Assembly: GCF_021026335.1 (NCBI RefSeq)
Contig: NZ_JAJNCY010000003.1
Location: 310,001 to 374,000 of the forward strand
DNA length: 64,000 nucleotides
From: Rhizobium sp. C1
Lineage (GTDB): Bacteria; Pseudomonadota; Alphaproteobacteria; Rhizobiales; Rhizobiaceae
Reading direction: 5' to 3'
The first letter of the stretch is position 1; each line of letters starts with the position of its first letter. The notes under the pieces were generated by a model. That model had not been told where the DNA came from, searched no databases, and worked only from the letters and a program-made list of their open reading frames with translations. Below are positions 58,392 to 64,000 of the stretch, in pieces. A program made the position numbers and the translations under genes.

Positions 58392-59366
58392 ATGGCGCGT
58401 AAGAATCTTCTCGCGGGTTTGGCGAATGCGGACGAAGTGCAGCCGGCCTCTGCGGCCGCCTACCCCATGCGCGGCGCGTCGAAGACAATGATCCGCTCGC
58501 TTGACGAGCTGGCCAGGCAGGCTGACAAGTTTCTGGAAGGCGAAGCTGTTATCGAGATCGATCCCTCGGATATTGACGGTTCGTTCGTTTCTGACCGGCT
58601 GGAGGATGATGAGGCGCAGTTTGCGGCGCTGAAGGATGCGATTGCTGAGCGTGGGCAGGATTCGCCTGTCCTGCTTCGTCCGCATCCCGAGCGCCAGGGA
58701 CGCTACCAGATTGTCTTCGGCCATCGTCGTGTCCGCGCCGCCCGCGAACTCGGGCGCCAGGTCCGGGCTGTAGTGAAGGCGATTGACGATCGCTCTCATG
58801 TCATTGCCCAAGGCCAGGAAAATTCAGCGCGCGCCAATCTGAGTTTCATCGAGCGCGCGCTCTTCGCAAAACGGTTGGAAGATCTCGGTTATGGACGAGA
58901 GGTCATCGGCTCAGCGCTTGCGGCCAATGCGGCAGCTTTGTCCAAGATGGTGTCTGTCACGTCCCGCATCTCGGAGAATGTTCTTTCAGCTATCGGTCCG
59001 GCGCGTGGTGTGGGCCGTGAACGGTGGGTGGAATTGTCTTTGTTAGCCGGCAAGGAATCGAACGCGGACCGCATCGATTCCATCGTGTCCGATCCGTCTT
59101 TCCGGGGGCAGTCGAGTGATGAACGTTTCAACGGGCTCTATCTTGCGCTGAAGCAGGGAGGGAAGCCGGTCAAGAAGACGAAGCCGGCGGCCAGTGTGGA
59201 AACATGGCAGGCGGGCGACAAGCTCGTCTCTGCGCAGTTCTCGCAGTCGACCACGTCGTTCTCCGTGACATTGAAGGCGAAGGATGCGCCCGCCTTTGGT
59301 CGCTTCCTGAAAGAAAACCTGGACAGGCTTTACGGTGAATATCTGTTGGAAAAGAAGGGGCGCTAA
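58392..59366 (+). CDS. repB: RepB partition protein (second copy)
   Basis: The 324-residue ParB-family protein has HPERQGRYQIVFGHRRVRAA (about 98-117), ENSARANLSFIERALFAKRL (about 142-161) and a helix-turn-helix around SKMVSVTSRISENVLSAIGP. The ATG at 58392 follows GAGGTGG; an ATG 6 bases earlier is too close to that site. It is in one operon with repA. Its start (ARKNLLAGL) is a typical RepB N-terminus. It differs markedly from the RepB at 45120, yet both are followed by nearly the same ctRNA gene. Here no repC follows. Confidence 0.92.
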   Translation: MARKNLLAGLANADEVQPASAAAYPMRGASKTMIRSLDELARQADKFLEGEAVIEIDPSDIDGSFVSDRLEDDEAQFAALKDAIAERGQDSPVLLRPHPERQGRYQIVFGHRRVRAARELGRQVRAVVKAIDDRSHVIAQGQENSARANLSFIERALFAKRLEDLGYGREVIGSALAANAAALSKMVSVTSRISENVLSAIGPARGVGRERWVELSLLAGKESNADRIDSIVSDPSFRGQSSDERFNGLYLALKQGGKPVKKTKPAASVETWQAGDKLVSAQFSQSTTSFSVTLKAKDAPAFGRFLKENLDRLYGEYLLEKKGR

Positions 59367-59422
59367 AAAAGAAAGGCCCCCAGACGTCGCCGTCGTGGAA
59401 GCCCCTCTCTAAGTGTCGCAGC
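59365..59422 (-). ncRNA. ctRNA antisense to the repB 3' leader (second copy)
   Basis: On the minus strand a -35 TTGACG (59454-59449) leads to an RNA ending in a strong hairpin (GGCTTCCA pairing with TGGGGGCC around GACG/CGTC) and a U-rich tail that overlaps the repB stop (59374-59365). The core is shared with the copy at 46163 with one mismatch, and base changes in the stem keep pairing. The exact 5' end is uncertain. Confidence 0.78.
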
Positions 59423-59450
59423 TTATGGGTGCCACGTCCTCGAATAGGCG

Positions 59451-59888
59451 TCAAGAGTCCGCATCGGTTTTGATCCCGATGCGGACTATTTTTTTTATGG
59501 GAGCGGCGCGAGAGTGCCGGCGGGCAGCGTTGGCAATTGGCCAAATCAACCGAGTGGGGCGGGCGAGGGCGTGCCCTCGAAGCGCAAGCCGGACGATCGC
59601 TGCTTGTTCAAGCAACGCGAATCGCTTCGTGTCATCGAGGTGCTTGACGGCGCCCAAGGCCCTTTGGGTTGTGGTCGCCCCCTTGAGAACGGCTTCCCAG
59701 ATTTGTCGACCCGCCCCAGGCAGCCCCACCACGTCGTGTGCGGTATCTTTCGCGACGGTAGCAGAGGAGTCGTTCTGGTCGAGCGCGAAATGTTGCGACC
59801 GAATTGCGTCAGTCGGGGCTATGGGGGGGTAAGTTGGTGCGAACGCGGCGTGTGGGCTCGGCTGCTCCTGTAGTCTCTCCTTGGTCAT
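59451..59888 (-). CDS. Uncertain hypothetical protein (145 aa)
   Basis: An open frame from ATG 59888 encodes 145 residues (TKERLQEQPSPHAAFAPTYP, ALDQNDSSATVAKDTAHDVV) that look fairly protein-like but match nothing I know. There is no ribosome-binding site, and its end runs through the terminator and ctRNA promoter, which argues against a real gene. Confidence 0.25.
   Translation of the reverse strand: MTKERLQEQPSPHAAFAPTYPPIAPTDAIRSQHFALDQNDSSATVAKDTAHDVVGLPGAGRQIWEAVLKGATTTQRALGAVKHLDDTKRFALLEQAAIVRLALRGHALARPTRLIWPIANAARRHSRAAPIKKIVRIGIKTDADS
59456..59496 (+). terminator. Strong rho-independent terminator after repA-repB
   Basis: A perfect 12-bp stem (AGTCCGCATCGG / CCGATGCGGACT) with an 8-base loop is followed by eight T. 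It lies where the leader of repC would be in a normal repABC operon. It would stop the repAB transcript. Confidence 0.82.
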
Positions 59889-60960
59889 CTATGGCGGTCT
59901 GCGGGCCAAGCAGGTGCTTGGCCGGGTACAGGACTGCGTTCCCGGAGATATTTGAGTGTTACCACTCGCCGGCGCGCTGCTAGGCGCCGATCTAGGGGCG
60001 CTCGCTGAATTTGCTACGGCGGTTTCATGATGTGCAGCCTTCGAGCCCTGCCATGAGGCCGCTCAGCCACCTCCTGCTCCATGTGGCCGCTTCGTGCAGT
60101 ATGGGGAGCTCAGAGGGGCTGGACTATGGCGGGCGGGGCGTCGCTTCCCGCGTCGCTGGTGCGGTGCGCCCAACGATAACCCCGCCATCCACCGGGATTC
60201 TCAATCTGCCAAATGAGCCCTGCCGGCAGTGTGGGTTCCCGTATAAGACCTAGCCACGAAGACGCGATTTGATGGCGATGGGCCCGATCTTCCCTCTGTG
60301 TGTTCGGCAAGGTTTGGCGCTTGCGTGGCGCCCCTGTGCGTCTTCCTTCGGCAAGGGTAGGGCCTCACGCAGATGACATCTCTGCTGCTCAGATGAGGCG
60401 AGGAGGATATCCCAAGCCAAAGTGCTCCGGGTCAATGGACGTGGTTCGAGCAAAAAGCGTCACTGATGCAGCTCGGGGGAGCGAAGGTGGTGCTTAAGGT
60501 TGCTTTCCCATGGCTAGGTCCGACAAGATGTTACACGCGGCTTTTAGTATATGTAGAGAAAATATAAGCTCATTTTGCTTTCATTTGAGAAGGTAGGCTC
60601 ATGTTTCTAATGAGCTAGAGGCGCGGCATGCTGCACCTCATGGTATGTGGGGGTGGGTACGTGGGGCAGATTCGTTGTCCGTGCCGGTGCGCGCGCTGCG
60701 GCCGCCATCCCTTTCTCCCCAGGGCTTTAGGGGCCGTCCGCGGGCTCCGTGCCCGCTTCGCCGGAGACCGCAGCCGGGTGTGAATTTGCAATGCGATTAT
60801 GAGCACAATTTTACCCTAGATAGCATAACGCTTCTCTTTTCAGGCAGGTGCCGGTCGGGCTACTCGTTGGTCCAACGGAGCGAGATCGCAAAGGGCAAAC
60901 CCGGTTACGTCGATGCGAGCGGCGACTGCTGTCGCGGGGAACATGTAGCTGAAGCCTGAG
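59889..60960. other. About 1.1 kb with no convincing gene
   Basis: Frames here are short, lack ribosome-binding sites and show no family motif. The stretch mixes GC-rich parts with an AT-rich island at about 60535-60610. It may be decayed DNA where repC of the second repABC set once lay, but no RepC motif could be read in it. The last 100 bases must carry the promoter for melA. Confidence 0.45.
60567..60616. repeat. Inverted repeat around an AT-rich island
   Basis: AGCTCATT (60567-60574) and AATGAGCT (60609-60616) are perfect inverted 8-mers, 34 bases apart. They enclose an AT-rich stretch. Function is unknown. Confidence 0.35.
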
Positions 60961-60977
60961 ATGCAAGGGAGAGAACT

Positions 60978-62429
60978 ATGAGTTTCAAGATTGCCATCAT
61001 TGGCGCCGGCAGTGTCGAATTCACGCGCAAGCTTTTCTCGGACATTCTAAAGGTCGCCGAATTCGAGGATGTCGAATTCGCGCTTACCGATACGTCTGAG
61101 CACAATCTCTCCCTTATTGAGAAAGTTCTGAATACGATCAAGGAAGCCAACGGGCTGAAGGTTCGCATCAGCGCCACCACGGATCGACGCAGGGCGGTTG
61201 CGGGCGCGCGCTATGTCGTCTCCTGCGTCCGCGTCGGTGGACTGGAAGCCTATGCCGACGATATCCGCATTCCGCTCAAGTATGGCGTCGACCAATGCGT
61301 CGGCGACACGATCTGCGCGGGCGGCATTTTCTATGGCCAGCGCAACATTCCGGTCATTCTCGATTTCTGCAAGGACATTCGTGAAGTCGCCGAAACGGGT
61401 GCGAAGTTCCTGAACTATGCCAACCCCATGGCGATGAACACCTGGGCCGCGATCGATTACGGCAAGGTCGACACGATCGGCCTCTGCCACGGCGTGCAGC
61501 ATGGCGGCGAGCAGATCGCTGAGGTTCTGGGCGTGGCCCATGAAGACCTCGATTTCATCTGCTCGGGCATCAATCACCAGACCTGGTATGTCGATGTGCG
61601 CGTCAAGGGCCGGAAAATCGGCAAGGACGAGCTGATCGCCGCCTTCGAACGTCACCCGGTCATCAGCCAGCAGGAAAAGGTCCGCATCGACGTTCTGAAG
61701 CGCTTCGGCGTCTATTCGACGGAGAGCAACGGGCATCTGTCCGAGTATCTGCCCTGGTATCGCAAGCGGGCGGATGAGATCGTCAAGTGGATCGACATGT
61801 CGGACTGGATCCACGGGGAAACCGGCGGCTATCTGCGCTACACGACCGAGAACCGCAACTGGTTCGAGACCGAATTCCCCACCGTGCTCGAGCGCGCCAA
61901 GCGGCCGCTTTCCGCCTACAAGCGCTCCAGCGAACATGCGAGCTACATTCTCGAAGCCATCGAGACCGGTCGCGTCTATCGCGGTCACTTCAACCAGAAG
62001 AACAACGGTGTCATCACCAATTTGCCGTCGGATGCGATCATAGAATCGCCCGGCTTCGTCGATCGCTTCGGCATCAACATGGCCGCCGGCATAACGCTTC
62101 CGGAAGCCGCCGCTGCGACCTGCATCGCCTCCATCAACGTGCAGCGCATGTCGGTTCATGCGGCTGTTACCGGCGATGTCGATCTTCTGAAGCAGGCGAT
62201 GATGCACGACCCGCTGGTCGGTGCGATCTGCACACCGGAGGAGGTGTGGCAGATGGTGGACGAGATGCTGGTGGCGCAGGCCGAATGGCTGCCGCAATAT
62301 GCCGAGGCGATTCCGGGGGCGCGCGAGCGTCTGAAGACATCGACAGTAAAGACGCGCGACTGGCAGGGCTCGGCTCGCCGCGAGGTGCGCTCCATCGAGG
62401 AACTGCGCATCGTCAAACAGGCGAGCTGA
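60978..62429 (+). CDS. melA: Alpha-galactosidase, glycoside hydrolase family 4
   Basis: The 483-residue protein has the GH4 layout: the NAD-binding start KIAIIGAGSVEFTRKLFSDI, the metal-site motifs NYANPMAMNTWA (about 148), GLCHGVQHGGEQIAE (about 171) and ICSGINHQTWYVDV (about 195). GH4 enzymes use NAD+ and Mn2+ in a redox-assisted cleavage. MelA-type members hydrolyse melibiose and raffinose-family sugars in the cytoplasm. The ATG at 60978 follows AGGGAGAG. It is followed by an alpha-galactoside-type binding protein, which supports the substrate. Confidence 0.92.
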   Translation: MSFKIAIIGAGSVEFTRKLFSDILKVAEFEDVEFALTDTSEHNLSLIEKVLNTIKEANGLKVRISATTDRRRAVAGARYVVSCVRVGGLEAYADDIRIPLKYGVDQCVGDTICAGGIFYGQRNIPVILDFCKDIREVAETGAKFLNYANPMAMNTWAAIDYGKVDTIGLCHGVQHGGEQIAEVLGVAHEDLDFICSGINHQTWYVDVRVKGRKIGKDELIAAFERHPVISQQEKVRIDVLKRFGVYSTESNGHLSEYLPWYRKRADEIVKWIDMSDWIHGETGGYLRYTTENRNWFETEFPTVLERAKRPLSAYKRSSEHASYILEAIETGRVYRGHFNQKNNGVITNLPSDAIIESPGFVDRFGINMAAGITLPEAAAATCIASINVQRMSVHAAVTGDVDLLKQAMMHDPLVGAICTPEEVWQMVDEMLVAQAEWLPQYAEAIPGARERLKTSTVKTRDWQGSARREVRSIEELRIVKQAS

Positions 62430-62446
62430 TAGCGCGACATCCAATC

Positions 62447-62490
62447 CGGCGGCCCCCATGGCCGCCGACAGACCGGGCGGGAGGCCCGGG
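62447..62490 (+). other. Tandem hairpins between melA and the binding-protein gene
   Basis: Two perfect hairpins follow each other: CGGCGGCC/GGCCGCCG (62447-62467) and CCGGGC/GCCCGG (62474-62490). Neither has a T run. They probably tune mRNA stability so that the binding protein is expressed differently from the enzyme. Confidence 0.6.
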
Positions 62491-62540
62491 TTCATCAGCT
62501 AAAAGGCGGGACAGGAGCCCGCGCTTAAAAGGGGAGTGAG

Positions 62541-64000
62541 ATGACAAATCGATATCTTTTGCGTACGGCCGCCCTTCTTGTCGGCGTGTCGGCACTGGCA
62601 GCGGGCGCCGTGGCATCCGACCTGACGGTCGTGCCGCAGCCGCCGGATTTTCCGGCGCAGACCAAGGTGCAGTATGTGGATGGCAAGGACATCCTCGAAT
62701 ACAAGGCGCTGCCCGAATATCATGAGCCCGCCTGGGTCACGAAGGATTTCGTAGACAAGGGCAAGCTGCCGCCCGTCAAGGATCGCCTACCCAAGGAGCC
62801 TATGGTCTACAAGACCGGCAACATGGTGGACGGCATCGGCGTCTATGGCGACACGATGCGCCATGTCATCGGCGGCCGACCCGAAGGCTGGAACTATTGG
62901 GCCGGCCAGAACCAGGGCTGGGGCGGCATCGATATCGGTCTCTACGAATGCCTGACGCGCACCGGCCCGCTGTTCCAGGTCAAGGCGGATGATCTTCAGC
63001 CGCTGCCGAACCTCGCCAAGAGCTGGGAATGGTCGAAGGATGGCCATACGTTGACCATGCACCTCATCGAGGGCGCCAAATGGTCCGACGGTGTCGATTT
63101 CACCTCCGACGACCTGATGTTCTACTGGAACGACAATGTGCTCGATCCGAATGTCAAGCCGCTGAACGGCGCCTCGCCCGAGACCTTCGGTGTCGGCACG
63201 ACCCTCAAGGCGCTCGACAAGTATACGGTCGAATGGACCTTCAAGGACGCGTTTCCGAAGCAGTTCATCTACAACATGGCCTATGGCACGTTCTGCCCGG
63301 GTCCGGCGCATATGCTCAAGCCGCAGCACCCGAAATATTCCAAGAACACCTACGACCAGTACAAGAACGCCTTCCCGCCATCCTACATGAACTTCCCCGT
63401 CATGGGCGCCTGGGTGCCGGTGGCCTACCGTCCGGATGACATTATCGTCCTGCGCCGCAATCCGTACTACTGGAAGGTCGATGAAAAGGGCAACCAGCTG
63501 CCTTACCTGGACGAGATGCATTACAAGCTCTCGACCTGGGCTGATCGCGATGTGCAGGCCGTTGCCGGTTCGGGCGACTTCTCGAACCTTGAGCAGCCGG
63601 AAAACTTCGTGGAATCGCTGAAGCGCGCCGCGCAGAAGGATGCGCCGGCCCGTCTCGCTTTCGGTTCGCGCCTCATCGGCTATAACATCAACATGAACTT
63701 CTCGGCCAATGGCTGGGGCGATCCGGACGCACGGGCGCAGGCGGTTCGTGAGCTGAACCGCAATGAGCACTTCCGCAAGGCCGTGACCATGGCGCTGAAC
63801 CGCAAGGAGCTGGGCGACTCCCTCGTCAAGGGACCCTTCGTCGCCACCTATCCCGGCGGCATTCTCTCGGGCTCGAACTTTTATGATCGCCAGTCGACCA
63901 TGTATTATCCCTTCGACCTCGAAGGAGCGAAGAAGGAATTGGCGGCCGCAGGTCTGAAGGACACGGACGGCGACGGCATCGTGAACTTCCCGGCCGGGGT
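62541..64000 (+). CDS. agpA: ABC transporter binding protein, alpha-galactoside (AgpA) type, cut by window end
   Basis: At least 486 residues are present and the gene continues beyond the window. It starts with a signal peptide (TAALLVGVSALAAGAVAS) and is a family 5 (peptide/nickel type) binding protein, with LPNLAKSWEWSKDGHTLTMH and WSDGVDFTSDDLMFYWND (about 155-195). In Sinorhizobium meliloti the alpha-galactoside importer Agp uses a binding protein of this peptide-like family next to the alpha-galactosidase gene, which fits here. The ATG at 62541 follows AAAAGGGGAG. The permeases and ATPases should follow outside the window. Confidence 0.82.
   Translation, partial: MTNRYLLRTAALLVGVSALAAGAVASDLTVVPQPPDFPAQTKVQYVDGKDILEYKALPEYHEPAWVTKDFVDKGKLPPVKDRLPKEPMVYKTGNMVDGIGVYGDTMRHVIGGRPEGWNYWAGQNQGWGGIDIGLYECLTRTGPLFQVKADDLQPLPNLAKSWEWSKDGHTLTMHLIEGAKWSDGVDFTSDDLMFYWNDNVLDPNVKPLNGASPETFGVGTTLKALDKYTVEWTFKDAFPKQFIYNMAYGTFCPGPAHMLKPQHPKYSKNTYDQYKNAFPPSYMNFPVMGAWVPVAYRPDDIIVLRRNPYYWKVDEKGNQLPYLDEMHYKLSTWADRDVQAVAGSGDFSNLEQPENFVESLKRAAQKDAPARLAFGSRLIGYNINMNFSANGWGDPDARAQAVRELNRNEHFRKAVTMALNRKELGDSLVKGPFVATYPGGILSGSNFYDRQSTMYYPFDLEGAKKELAAAGLKDTDGDGIVNFPAG

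Noticed and set aside
59365-59496. The second ctRNA region considered as a simple terminator only
   Set aside because: The antisense-strand promoter box, the U tail and the near-identity to the first copy support a real ctRNA; the plus-strand hairpin is a separate terminator.
61047-62495. Open frame of 482 codons antisense to melA
   Set aside because: The plus strand encodes a complete GH4 enzyme with all motifs; this frame has no recognisable domain.
1-64000. CRISPR arrays, rRNA, tRNA genes and complete insertion sequences
   Set aside because: No regularly spaced repeats, no rRNA-like or cloverleaf sequences and no transposase motifs were recognised on reading both strands.

Overview
The window looks like a piece of a secondary replicon (plasmid or chromid) of a member of the Rhizobiaceae (Rhizobium/Agrobacterium group). 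The grounds are repABC-type replication genes with their antisense RNA, an EcfG-type general-stress sigma factor with many matching promoters, duplicated Ku/LigD end-joining genes, and an alpha-galactoside (melA/agpA-like) locus. The genus is an inference from gene content; no rRNA or tRNA gene was seen.

Layout. (1) 0-10.4 kb: the end of a D-2-hydroxyacid dehydrogenase, a PAS-LuxR regulator, and divergent from it one long operon (M20 amidohydrolase, a Dpp/Opp-type ABC transporter, aldehyde dehydrogenase, SDR, enoyl-CoA hydratase), probably for uptake and breakdown of an acylated or peptide-like compound. (2) 10.4-31.1 kb: an island of mostly small stress genes (four BON-domain proteins, a ferritin-like DUF892 protein, DUF982, a stress SDR, an antiporter, an MgtC-like protein, two Ku genes, LigD, topoisomerase IB) around an EcfG-type sigma factor. 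Eighteen matches to GGAAC-N17/18-GTT sit in it, nearly all just upstream of and facing a gene, three of them as back-to-back divergent pairs. This is best read as a physically clustered general-stress regulon. Several remnants (NDH-2, UDP-glucose dehydrogenase, DUF4142) are scattered in it. (3) 31.4-44.6 kb: a catabolic cluster built around a RutA-like flavin monooxygenase, with a flavin reductase, three amidase-signature enzymes (one with an AtzG-like partner), an isochorismatase-fold amidohydrolase, a sugar/nucleoside-type ABC importer, an MFS transporter and a HutC/GntR regulator. One operator-like 16-mer recurs in all three control regions. I take it as an uptake and stepwise ring/amide degradation system for an N-heterocycle whose identity I cannot tell.

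(4) 45.1-59.5 kb: replication genes in a split arrangement. repB-ctRNA-repC (no repA) lies at 45.1-47.6 kb and repA-repB-ctRNA (no repC) at 57.1-59.5 kb. The two RepB proteins are clearly different, but the two antisense-RNA genes are nearly identical in the core and both can fold their terminators. Between them lies a complete-looking non-phosphorylating L-fucose pathway (FucU mutarotase, aldo/keto reductase, UxaA-family dehydratase, SDR, FAH-family hydrolase) with its own ABC importer and FCD-type GntR regulator; only a lactonase is missing. (5) 59.5-64 kb: about 1.1-1.5 kb with no convincing gene, then a GH4 alpha-galactosidase and the start of an alpha-galactoside/oligopeptide-type binding protein running off the window.

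All assignments come from reading translated sequence and recalled family features. No database search or structure prediction was run.
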